From: Verrucomicrobiales bacterium
Lineage (GTDB): Bacteria; Verrucomicrobiota; Verrucomicrobiia; Verrucomicrobiales; DEV007
DNA length: 41,944 nt
Direction: 5' to 3'
Assembly: GCA_029213025.1 (NCBI GenBank)
Contig: JARGOZ010000047.1
Location: 1-41,944 of the forward strand
A model generated the notes under the pieces. It saw only the letters and a program-made list of their open reading frames with translations. It was not told the origin of the DNA and searched no databases. A program made the translations under genes and the position numbers. Shown here piece by piece: positions 7,109 through 15,444 of this stretch. How positions within the stretch are numbered: the stretch's first letter is position 1; each line of letters begins with the position of its first letter.

Positions 7109-10100
7109 ATGAATTTTCCGGTTTCACTGTTGAAGGGCGTACGCTTTATTATATTCTTCCTCTTGTTTGTGGCCGTACTTTCGGCCCCGGCGGATACGGC
7201 AAAGCCGGACTTTGTCTTCTTCCTGACAGATGATATTTCAGCCGGGGATCTGGCGGTTTACAGGGAAGGCAGGCCCAAACTTCCCAACCTCCGGAGGCTG
7301 GCAGACAGGGGCATGGTTTTTGAGAATTTCTACGTGGCAACAAGCAGTTGCAGCCCCAGTCGCTGCTCTTTCATCACCGGTCGTTATCCCCATAATCACG
7401 GTGCTCCGGGACTGCATCAGCCGTTGCCGGCCGGGCAGGTAATGTTTCCTGCGGTATTACAGAGAGCCGGGTACTACACGGCTCTTGCCGGTAAGAACCA
7501 TATGGGGCCGCAACCCGGGAAACATGCGTTTACCGAGGTATTCAAGGGGGCGGGAGTGAGTCGCGCGGAGGACTGGGTTTCTATCTATCGCAACAGGCCG
7601 AAAGATCGACCGTGTTTTCTTTGGTTGGCTTCGGATGACGCCCACCGTGACTGGCAGCCGGATGCAAACTTCCGGAAGCCGGATGTGCGCTCTGTAACTG
7701 TGCCACCCTATTTGTTTGACGACGGGGAAACCAGAGGCGATCTCGCGAACTACGAAGCGGAAGTAGGGAGAACAGACTACTTTCTCGGACAACTCCTCGA
7801 TGAACTGGATAGTTCCGGGCGACTCGATAGCACCTACGTCATTTACACCAGCGACAACGGCAGGCCGTTTCCGCGCTGCAAGACGCACCTTTTTGATTCC
7901 GGGACGCGCGTCCCATTCATCATTTCCGGTCCGGGTATTCCTCGAGGAACCCGTGCCGGAACACTGGCCAGTGCCATCGATCTGGCGGCGACAGTTTGCC
8001 AACTGGCGGGAGTTGAGTCTCCGCGGACAAAGAGATTTCAGGGTGCCTCAATGGTGCCGGTGCTGCGGAATCCTGCGCTGTCGCATCGATCTGTTGTTTT
8101 TGCAGAGCGCAATTGGCATATCACCCGGGCGCATGAGCGAATGGTTCGCGAAGGTCCCTGGATGTATATATGGAATGCCTGGCCTGACAGCCGTGTGTAT
8201 GGCCCCGAGACTAATGTCTATTTCCCCGCCGGTAAGTCACTCCGGGCCGCTTTCGAGAAGGGGAAGACAAAGCCACATCAGAATTTTCCCTATATTTGGC
8301 CCCGACCGGCTGAACAGCTGTTTCATGTAGAGCGGGATCCGCATCAACTGGAGGATCTCGCGGATAACTCTTTCTATACACCTGTTCGGCAAAGGCTTCA
8401 GGGACATCTATCAAGCTGGAAAGAGGAAACGGGGGATTCTGTTCCTGAATCTAAAAAGCAAGCGGGCAAAGCGGGGCCGGGGCCCGGTGCCGACCGGAAT
8501 GCGCCCGAAGTAAATAAACCGGGGCCGTGCTTAGTTGATGCTGATGGAGTTTTTCTCACTGAGGCGGATGATTCCGTTCGATTTGACTGGGGTAAATTGC
8601 AAGGCCCCCGTTACGAACCACTCAAGCCAGGAGCCGTTGTTCCTGATGGCTGGCTGAGAGAGCAGCTGGAGACGATGGCTGCCGGTCTGACCGGTAATCT
8701 CGACACAGCTTATGAAAAAGTGGTTGGTGATCGAAACGGCTGGCTCGGGGGCGATGGTGATGGCTGGGAGCGCGGCCCCTACTGGATCGACGGGCTTTTG
8801 CCGCTTGCCCATTTACTGCAGGATGAAAAGCTGCTCGCCAAATCAAATCGCTGGATCGAGTGGACGTTGCTCAACCAGAAAGAGGATGGATACATCGGGC
8901 CGATCCCCTTTGAATCACCTCCAGCGGCGGAACCCGGACTACAGAAGGACCGACGGCGCGACTGGTGGCCGAAGATGGTAATGCTGAAAATTCTTCAACA
9001 ACATTATCTCGCTACCGGTGATGAGCGGGTGTTAACCTGCTTGGACCGATACTTCCGTTTTCAACTTCGTGAACTACCGAAAACTCCCCTCGGCCATTGG
9101 TCTTACTGGGCTACACGGCGTGCCGGGGATAATATTCACATTGTTCACTGGCTCTATAGTCTTACGAGGGAACCTTACCTGCTGGAACTTTCTGATTTAT
9201 TGATTAAGCAGGGCTACCCGTGGACCCGCGACTTTCAGGAGGGTGACAAGGTCAAAGAATTCAGGCACACGGTGCATCACGGTTCGGGAAGTGGTTATCA
9301 CTGCGTGAATCTCGCTCACGCATTGAAGACCCCGGTACTGGAGTGGCAGCGCCAGGGTGATATCCGATCGCTGGAAGCGCTGGATAACGGAATTCGCCTG
9401 ATCCGGGAATACCACGGCCAGCCTCACAGTCTTTGGGGTGGCGATGAAGGTATGCATGGAACAAGTCCCAATCGTGGTTCGGAATTCTGTACCGCTTCGG
9501 AAGCTCTCTATTCGCTTGCCTTGAATTTTGCCAACACGGGTAGAGTGGATTTTGCCGACTGGTCAGACCGGGTAGTATATAATGTGCTGAAAACACAGGC
9601 GAATTCGGCCTTTACCCGTCGACAATATTTTCAGCAAGCCAACCAGATCGATTGCTCGGTCGGGGAGCATCCGTTTCTTAACCATTACCGTTCGGCCAAT
9701 GTGTTTGGGCTGCTCTCGGGTTATCCCTGTTGCACCTGTAATATGCACCAGGCATGGCCGAAATTTGCTTCGCATCTCTGGATGAAATCGGCTGACGGAG
9801 GTGTAGCGGCGTTTTCCTATGCTCCTTCTACGGTAACCGTGCCGGTTCAGGGAAAAACCATCCGTATTACGACGGTGACTTCTTATCCGCGAAGGGACGG
9901 GATCTCTCTTTCTATTTCGGCTGACGCAGGTTCCGAGGTCGAATTCCCTGTTCACCTCCGCATTCCGGGTTGGGCGCACGGTGCTCATGTATCGGTAAAC
10001 GGCGAATCGGCAGGGTATCCTCAGGCTGCGACGATGGCGGTAATCAGGCGCGCCTGGAAGGACGGAGATGTGATCGACCTGGTTCTGCCCTCGGAAGTAT

Positions 10101-10501
10101 CGATAACCCGGGGTCATCAGAATTCAGCGTCTGTCCACAAGGGCCCACTGCTTTTTGCGCTTCCTTTACCTGCGGTAGAGAAGGAACTGGCGGATCGGGA
10201 GGTGACGGAACTGCGTCTACAGGATGAAAAGGTAATCTGGAATTATGCTTTGTTCGAAAAAGATCTGAATCCCAGACCGGTGCGGTTGAGAAAGTTTCAG
10301 GTCAGCGATAACGGGAAAGACGATATTCGGATTCAGTGTTATGCGGTTAAACAGCCGCGCTGGACTTCTTACCATGGGGAGTCAGGGCCACTACCGCCAA
10401 GTCCTTCAGATTTTCCCGATGGACAGTCTCCTGCGAAAATTGAGTTGGTTCCGTATGCCGATACCCGTCTCCGGATCAGTGTATTCCCGACCGTGAACTG
10501 A
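7109..10501 (+). CDS. Secreted sulfatase fused to GH127-type (DUF1680) glycosidase
   Basis: The chosen ATG 7109 begins a signal peptide (MNFPVSLLKGVRFIIFFLLF). ATG 7082 or TTG 7010 would add a polar leader. Residues about 33-470 are an S1 sulfatase: metal ligands in FLTDD, the formylglycine motif CSPSR at about 81-85, GKNHMG, and TSDNG later on. After a Lys/Gly/Pro linker, residues about 480-1130 match the DUF1680/GH127 family, whose known members are beta-L-arabinofuranosidases with a zinc-thiolate centre. E792-F-C794 and C874-C875 (YPCCTC) fit the Glu, Cys, Cys-Cys ligand and nucleophile pattern. One exported chain therefore carries sulfate-ester and glycosidic-bond hydrolysis. It reads away from the ceramidase-like operon. 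The exact sugar specificity is unknown. Confidence 0.88.
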   Translation: MNFPVSLLKGVRFIIFFLLFVAVLSAPADTAKPDFVFFLTDDISAGDLAVYREGRPKLPNLRRLADRGMVFENFYVATSSCSPSRCSFITGRYPHNHGAPGLHQPLPAGQVMFPAVLQRAGYYTALAGKNHMGPQPGKHAFTEVFKGAGVSRAEDWVSIYRNRPKDRPCFLWLASDDAHRDWQPDANFRKPDVRSVTVPPYLFDDGETRGDLANYEAEVGRTDYFLGQLLDELDSSGRLDSTYVIYTSDNGRPFPRCKTHLFDSGTRVPFIISGPGIPRGTRAGTLASAIDLAATVCQLAGVESPRTKRFQGASMVPVLRNPALSHRSVVFAERNWHITRAHERMVREGPWMYIWNAWPDSRVYGPETNVYFPAGKSLRAAFEKGKTKPHQNFPYIWPRPAEQLFHVERDPHQLEDLADNSFYTPVRQRLQGHLSSWKEETGDSVPESKKQAGKAGPGPGADRNAPEVNKPGPCLVDADGVFLTEADDSVRFDWGKLQGPRYEPLKPGAVVPDGWLREQLETMAAGLTGNLDTAYEKVVGDRNGWLGGDGDGWERGPYWIDGLLPLAHLLQDEKLLAKSNRWIEWTLLNQKEDGYIGPIPFESPPAAEPGLQKDRRRDWWPKMVMLKILQQHYLATGDERVLTCLDRYFRFQLRELPKTPLGHWSYWATRRAGDNIHIVHWLYSLTREPYLLELSDLLIKQGYPWTRDFQEGDKVKEFRHTVHHGSGSGYHCVNLAHALKTPVLEWQRQGDIRSLEALDNGIRLIREYHGQPHSLWGGDEGMHGTSPNRGSEFCTASEALYSLALNFANTGRVDFADWSDRVVYNVLKTQANSAFTRRQYFQQANQIDCSVGEHPFLNHYRSANVFGLLSGYPCCTCNMHQAWPKFASHLWMKSADGGVAAFSYAPSTVTVPVQGKTIRITTVTSYPRRDGISLSISADAGSEVEFPVHLRIPGWAHGAHVSVNGESAGYPQAATMAVIRRAWKDGDVIDLVLPSEVSITRGHQNSASVHKGPLLFALPLPAVEKELADREVTELRLQDEKVIWNYALFEKDLNPRPVRLRKFQVSDNGKDDIRIQCYAVKQPRWTSYHGESGPLPPSPSDFPDGQSPAKIELVPYADTRLRISVFPTVN

Positions 10502-10535
10502 TCCGGAACAGCGGGGTATAAAACGACTCGGAAAT

Positions 10536-10567
10536 TGTAGCGGGAAACTTTGTTCCGCAGAGCTACA
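10536..10567 (+). terminator. Possible terminator or structured RNA after sulfatase-GH127
   Basis: TGTAGC (10536-10541) pairs with GCTACA (10562-10567), and GGAA/TTCC pair inside, 35 bp after the stop of the sulfatase-GH127 gene. There is no T-run, so an intrinsic terminator is uncertain. Confidence 0.3.
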
Positions 10568-10605
10568 TAGAGCCATTGAATCATTTAAGGATTCTTAAAT
10601 AAATT

Positions 10606-10770
10606 ATGAGACTAACACCACCAAGTAGATTATTCTTTCTTATATCGTTTGTACTTTTTCTCCTCGGCGTGTTGGGGAGATTTGATGTCATCAACTACGG
10701 TTATGTCACTTACTCCTTAATCGCAGCCTGGGTCGTTCTGGCGTTTGCCTGCGTTTTTAAAGGGGTATAG
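10606..10770 (+). CDS. Small membrane protein, 54 residues
   Basis: ATG 10606 to TAG 10768-10770 encodes MRLTPPSRLFFLISFVLFLL-GVLGRFDVINYGYVTYSLI- followed by AAWVVLAFACVFKGV. Two hydrophobic segments (about 9-24 and 34-50) flank a short polar turn, giving a helical hairpin membrane protein. It is too short for many gene callers. A perfect terminator hairpin follows 16 bp later, which supports a real transcript. The function is unknown. Confidence 0.65.
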   Translation: MRLTPPSRLFFLISFVLFLLGVLGRFDVINYGYVTYSLIAAWVVLAFACVFKGV

Positions 10771-10786
10771 AAAAACCAGTCGGGGA

Positions 10787-10814
10787 ACTCCGCAAAGGAA
10801 CCAGTTTGCGGAGT
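10787..10814 (+). terminator. Terminator hairpin between convergent genes
   Basis: A perfect 10-bp stem ACTCCGCAAA / TTTGCGGAGT with an 8-base loop lies 16 bp after the small membrane protein and 33 bp before the end of the convergent ceramidase-like gene. The flanking T and A tracts are short, so it may act for both strands but weakly. Confidence 0.7.
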
Positions 10815-10847
10815 CTTCTGCATCCCAGAGGTGGCGCGGACATAATT

Positions 10848-12302
10848 TTATCCGGCCGGTGTGGCCCATAACTCCTCAAGCATCTCCAATAGCTCTTTTA
10901 CCAGAATTACCGAGGAATCTTTCTCAAAACGCGATGTGCCAAGCCAGGTTTCGTATCCGCCCAGCTCGTGTTGATTTGGCGGAGGAAGATATCCGTAGCT
11001 GCCGTTGGCCAGCTCGATCAGGAAGGTGCGCGGGGCCGGGCTTTTTTCTTTGATTTCGAGGCCGATTTCCACCAGCACTTCAAACGGCATGGAAACGATC
11101 GCCTGGTCACCGATCCGGAATGCCTGCACGATGACATTTTCCGTTCTCTGCTTCTCCGGTTTCGCATACTTGACCGTGTGAGTCGCTACTGAAGTGGTGC
11201 GGCTGTGAATTGCATTACGCTCTTTTGAAGTCAGTTCCAAAAGCTTGAGTGCTTTGGCGACTTCCTCTTCCGTGGGTGTCCGGTAGGTGAGGGTGACTTC
11301 GCGCTGGCGGGTTTCGATTCGGGGTAGCGTATCATAATCCTCTATCTTTTTCACAGCTCTCCATGAAGCATCGGCTGTTTTCGCAGCCACGATTCGGCAC
11401 TGCTCAAACGGAGCGCGGGGAGCCCGTTCGATTCCAAAAGGGATATTATTGATGTCTCCACTGGCTCCATTCGACATCATGGCGACAAAGTTCTCCGGTG
11501 GACGGCTGCTCATCCGAAACGGCATTACTCTGGCAAATTCACCAAAGTAGTCGGCAGAAGCCATGCCGCGGACCCGGCCGTCGGGTTCGGTCACGCTGGG
11601 AATTGCCCCGACGTAGTGAAGGGCATAGTTGGCGAGCAGACCGAGAGGCTTACCGCGGGCGGTGCGAACATCCACTACCGAAATCTCGGGGTCGACGGGG
11701 CCTGCCGGTTTGACAATTCCCCTGGTTCCACCATTCATTCGAACTTTGTCGTATCCGCCGAGCGGGTTCAGGGTAGAGGAAACGCCTTCTTCGTAAAAAT
11801 TCCGGCGATTGCGAACTTCTGACGGATCCTCATCCGAGGCGAAGCCGACCCGGGCCGGTTCGAGAGCTTCAATCGCTTTCAGCATAGCTTCCGCCAGACC
11901 GCTGCGACGCTTCTTTTCGTAGGCGATTCGATCCGGGGAAGTAGTCCCTCCTTTTGGTGTGGTGTGTGCGTGCGTCGCTGCCACCATCATTTCCTCCGGT
12001 CTCCAGCCGGTCTTCGCTGCCACTACCAGCTTTGCCTCGTCGGCCATTTCCCGGCCTATGCCGATCGCGTCGATGATCGCAATCAGGCACCGGTTGTCCT
12101 TTCCATTCTCGAAGGCAAGAGCCCGGACGGAGATCGGATCGTGCACATACTTCGACGGGCCTGACCGAAGCTGAAAGGGAAATACATCCGGGGAGATATC
12201 GGCTACGGCGGCTCCGGCCCGAAATTTCGTTTCGTCGGCTGATGTGTTCCCGGAGATAGAGAAAATCAGAAGTAGTGATGCGAAGAAAGTAAGAGATTTC
12301 AT
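10848..12302 (-). CDS. Secreted neutral/alkaline ceramidase-like protein
   Basis: ATG 12302 gives a signal peptide (MKSLTFFASLLLIFSISG). A longer non-ATG start at 12326 is less likely. The 484-residue product has hallmarks of the neutral/alkaline ceramidase N-terminal domain family: RAGAAVADISPD at the start, AATHAHTTPKGG (His-rich metal-binding segment), and MSNGASGDINN, which corresponds to the active-site N-x-GD region. Proven family members hydrolyse N-acyl sphingosine. In polysaccharide-degrading Verrucomicrobia and Planctomycetes, relatives are common without known lipids, so the real substrate may be another amide or ester. It is the last gene of the sulfatase operon, 65 bp after the sulfatase-GH43 gene. 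The C-terminal Ig-like domain of classic ceramidases was not identified. Confidence 0.82.
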   Translation of the reverse strand: MKSLTFFASLLLIFSISGNTSADETKFRAGAAVADISPDVFPFQLRSGPSKYVHDPISVRALAFENGKDNRCLIAIIDAIGIGREMADEAKLVVAAKTGWRPEEMMVAATHAHTTPKGGTTSPDRIAYEKKRRSGLAEAMLKAIEALEPARVGFASDEDPSEVRNRRNFYEEGVSSTLNPLGGYDKVRMNGGTRGIVKPAGPVDPEISVVDVRTARGKPLGLLANYALHYVGAIPSVTEPDGRVRGMASADYFGEFARVMPFRMSSRPPENFVAMMSNGASGDINNIPFGIERAPRAPFEQCRIVAAKTADASWRAVKKIEDYDTLPRIETRQREVTLTYRTPTEEEVAKALKLLELTSKERNAIHSRTTSVATHTVKYAKPEKQRTENVIVQAFRIGDQAIVSMPFEVLVEIGLEIKEKSPAPRTFLIELANGSYGYLPPPNQHELGGYETWLGTSRFEKDSSVILVKELLEMLEELWATPAG

Positions 12303-12367
12303 GTTGTCAGGGGAAACTCTACCCAATTCAAACGCATTGGGAGGGGCGCGAGTAGGTCCCCCCGTAT

Positions 12368-15300
12368 TTAAAATTTCTGTGCCTCATCCGGCCCTACTGT
12401 GCCATAGGCAGGATCCTTCGCCCGGATGTATAGTTCGCCGTTTTCTTCGAGCCGCACTTCCAGCGGAACCAAAGTGACACCACGCCGGTTGATGGTTTGA
12501 GCCGTCATGGAAAGATCGCGTGTCTCGATATCTTTCCGGGTCAGCGGAGGCACATTTGCATTGTAAAAGGCGGTGCACCACCAGCGGCCCTGATCGTCGG
12601 TGAACGGTGTTCCGTGCCCGAGAAAGCGACCGGCAAATTTTCTGCTGCTATAGGGGCCTTCGATCCTTTCAGCGGTTGCGTAGTATAGATTGTAACTGCC
12701 ACGCCGCATCTTTCCGGTCGACCAACCGGTTCCGAACAATACATATTTTCCCTCTATCTTCATAATCAGGCAACCTTCGTGTCCCATTTTTGCGGTTTCA
12801 CCGCCGGGACCGATCCTGACCGGTTCTTTCGCGAAGCCGGAAAAGTCCGGCTTGAGGGGGGCGATTTCTGTAGCCCCCCAGACGAGATACCAGGTTCCGT
12901 CGTCATCTTTGAAGAGGGACGGGTCGTGTTTGCGCCCCAGTTCCTTGCCGAAGGGGTTGGTCCACGGTCCGACAGGTTCAGGTCCGGATGACAGGGAAAG
13001 ATTGGCTCCCTGGACGGGACCGGGACTGGTGTGGGTGAGAGCCCATTTGCCGAGGTGATCGATCCAGTGCAGTTCGGGTGCCCAGAGTCGCCACTGCGAG
13101 CGGTCATCGCCGCTGTGGGCATCCGCATTTACTTTGGGCCAGATTCCATCAAGTAGAGAAAACGGAGCGCCATTTGTGCCTGCCGGATTCCAGTCGATCA
13201 TATCTTTACTTTGCCACACCCGTGCTTTCCAACCGACCAGGGAGGTTTCCCCGAGACCGGTGTTATAGGGGTCCGATTTTTCGCGCGGCTCTCCGGGGAG
13301 TGGTGTTGTGCCTGTGAGATAGTGTGTTCCGTCCGGTGCGGTTACGATATACGGATCGCGAATCCAACCGTTGGTAATATGAAAGGCGCGGTTGTGCGAA
13401 TGCAGCGCTGCTTTGATTTCGTCGCGCGATGTCGGGGGCGGGACCGGAGATGTTTTTCCGCCGACATCGACCCGGGAGCCGACGATGGTATGGTTAAACG
13501 GATTCGGGGAGCTATAGTTTCCCGCAGCGGAAAGGTCGTCATATCCCACGCTGAGGCCATCTTTCGGTTGTGAGGGAATCAATCCCGGCGACGGTGCCGA
13601 AACCGGATCAAAACCTTTGACAGCGAGAGTCATCTTTTTCGGTCCGAGGCTGGCTTCAATCCGGGTCGGACCAACCGGTGTGTCTTCACAAATAACTCGT
13701 GTCACCTCGCCTTTTACCCTCACATCAAAGGCCGGTTTCCCGTTCACAAAGTGAATCGCATAGCCGTGAAGACTGCCTCCCTGAGCCATAACAACACCTT
13801 TTGCGATACCGCCAACTTTAGGTCGAATATTTACTTCGGCGACGATATCAATTCGTTTCTTTGCGATTTTCGGCGAAGTCGTTTCCGGTGCCTCCGGGGT
13901 ATTATCTTTTGCCACGGCTTCCGGATAGGTTGCGAGGATCGACCGGAGTTCTTCGACGACCTCCGGTTTTTCGGAGGCAAGATTTTTCGTTTCGAGGGGA
14001 TCCGTTTCATAATCATACAGTTCCAACTCTGCCGTTTTCGGAGGGGCACCCGGCTTTTTCCACTCGACCAGTCGATAGCGAGCGGTGCGGATGGCGCGGC
14101 CTATTTTCTTTTTCGGATAGGCGTGAAAGGTATGGCCGCGAATCCTGGCATCGGGATCTTTCAATACCGGGACAAGGGAAAGTCCGTCGATCGGTTGAGG
14201 CCCGGTTGGTTGGGGTAATCCCGCCAGTTCAGCGAGGGTGGGATAGATGTCTACACTTTCAGCCGGTTGTTCTGTGGTCCTGTTAGTGCCTATTCCGGGG
14301 CCGGCAAAGATGATCGGGATCCGGTTGGCTTGTTCGTAGTTGGTATGTTTCGTCCAGATACCGAGATCGCCCAGGTGGAATCCGTGATCTCCCCAGAGAA
14401 CGACAATGGTATTTTCAGCCAGGTCCAGTTGCTTAAGGCATTTCAATACCTTGCCGATTTGGGCATCGACAAAACTGGTGCTGGCATAGTAGCCGTGAAT
14501 AAGTCGCAGGGCGGTTTTGTCATCAATTTGTGCCGGGTCTTTTTTATCGGGCACCGGAAAATAATTACGTATCTCTCCTCCCCGCTTGTGGGCAACTTTT
14601 GGTGACCCTGCCGGAAGATCCGGATTGGAAGCCGGAGTGAAATCGTCGGGTTGATAGAGATCCCAATATTTTTTCGGAGCGGAAAACGGAAGATGGGGCC
14701 GGGCGAAACCGGCGGCGATAAAGAAGGGCACAACGCGCTCTTTGGCGGCTGTGAGGCGGCGTATCGTTTCATCTGCTACCCGTCCGTCGGCATAGGCGTC
14801 GTCTGCGACATCCGGTGACTCGAAGGCCGCTCCGCGAGGTAGAGAATTCATCCCTTCCGGAGGGGCCGGAACATTTTGGAACATTGCTTCTTCGCGAGTC
14901 AGTTTTCCTTCCGGTTTTGATGCCGGGTCTACATATTCGATGACTTTTTCTTTGAAGTGCGGGATCGAAAATGATTCGGGATCGCCGAGGTTGCCGTGAC
15001 CGATATGGAAGATCTTTCCAAGCGATTCTGTGCGGTAGCCGTGTTTGGCAAAATGCTGAGGCAAAGTCACGGCGTCCGGAAACGATTCGCGCAGATTGCT
15101 GCCGAGACCATAGAGCCCCGTTGAAGTCGAGTGCGAACCTAACATTAAAGTAAACCGCGAAGGCGCGCACACTGCCTGATTGCAATAGGCGAGATCAAAT
15201 TTCGTTCCCCGGGCGGCCAGTTGATCAATATTCGGCGTCTTCGCGAGGGTATCGCCATAACAACCGAGAGCCGGCTTCAGGTCATCGACAAGAATGAGGA

Positions 15301-15421
15301 GGACATTCGGTTTGTCCGCTGCTTTAAGGAAACTGGAGAGCAGGCAAAAAATGGCAATTGTACAGGGGACAGTCACGGACCGTACAGGGTACAGTCCAGA
15401 GAGTGGGTAGAATTTTTTCAT
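12368..15421 (-). CDS. Secreted sulfatase with lectin-like linker domain and C-terminal GH43
   Basis: This 1017-residue protein has three parts. Residues about 36-500 are an iduronate-2-sulfatase-like S1 sulfatase (PNVLLILVDDLKP, formylglycine motif CAPSR at 85-89, SLGKIFH, LWGDHGFHLGD). Residues about 520-645 are a beta-sandwich module (GVVMAQGGSLHGYAIHF ... NPFNHTIVGSRVDVGG) that recurs in two other sulfatases here. Residues about 680-1000 are GH43-like: the IRDPYIV Asp near 688, WAPELHW, KHDPSLF and GHEGC carry the base, pKa-tuning Asp and acid Glu. Signal-peptide residues 9-21 (LYPVRSVTVPCT region) are encoded by a dispersed repeat pair. It starts 23 bp after the upstream gene in the operon. 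GH43 enzymes act mostly on arabinose, xylose or galactose polymers and the specificity is unknown. Confidence 0.88.
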   Translation of the reverse strand: MKKFYPLSGLYPVRSVTVPCTIAIFCLLSSFLKAADKPNVLLILVDDLKPALGCYGDTLAKTPNIDQLAARGTKFDLAYCNQAVCAPSRFTLMLGSHSTSTGLYGLGSNLRESFPDAVTLPQHFAKHGYRTESLGKIFHIGHGNLGDPESFSIPHFKEKVIEYVDPASKPEGKLTREEAMFQNVPAPPEGMNSLPRGAAFESPDVADDAYADGRVADETIRRLTAAKERVVPFFIAAGFARPHLPFSAPKKYWDLYQPDDFTPASNPDLPAGSPKVAHKRGGEIRNYFPVPDKKDPAQIDDKTALRLIHGYYASTSFVDAQIGKVLKCLKQLDLAENTIVVLWGDHGFHLGDLGIWTKHTNYEQANRIPIIFAGPGIGTNRTTEQPAESVDIYPTLAELAGLPQPTGPQPIDGLSLVPVLKDPDARIRGHTFHAYPKKKIGRAIRTARYRLVEWKKPGAPPKTAELELYDYETDPLETKNLASEKPEVVEELRSILATYPEAVAKDNTPEAPETTSPKIAKKRIDIVAEVNIRPKVGGIAKGVVMAQGGSLHGYAIHFVNGKPAFDVRVKGEVTRVICEDTPVGPTRIEASLGPKKMTLAVKGFDPVSAPSPGLIPSQPKDGLSVGYDDLSAAGNYSSPNPFNHTIVGSRVDVGGKTSPVPPPTSRDEIKAALHSHNRAFHITNGWIRDPYIVTAPDGTHYLTGTTPLPGEPREKSDPYNTGLGETSLVGWKARVWQSKDMIDWNPAGTNGAPFSLLDGIWPKVNADAHSGDDRSQWRLWAPELHWIDHLGKWALTHTSPGPVQGANLSLSSGPEPVGPWTNPFGKELGRKHDPSLFKDDDGTWYLVWGATEIAPLKPDFSGFAKEPVRIGPGGETAKMGHEGCLIMKIEGKYVLFGTGWSTGKMRRGSYNLYYATAERIEGPYSSRKFAGRFLGHGTPFTDDQGRWWCTAFYNANVPPLTRKDIETRDLSMTAQTINRRGVTLVPLEVRLEENGELYIRAKDPAYGTVGPDEAQKF
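15360..15396 (+). repeat. Paired dispersed repeat, locus A (inside signal-peptide coding region)
   Basis: GTACAGGGGACAGTC (15360-15374) and GTACAGGGTACAGTC (15382-15396) are direct copies with a 22-bp pitch. They lie in frame in the signal-peptide region of the minus-strand sulfatase-GH43 gene, encoding its residues 9-21. Related pairs occur at 21514-21546, 28896-28932 and 39921-39957. Confidence 0.85.
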
Positions 15422-15444
15422 GGTTTGAAATAGAAAAACATAAG

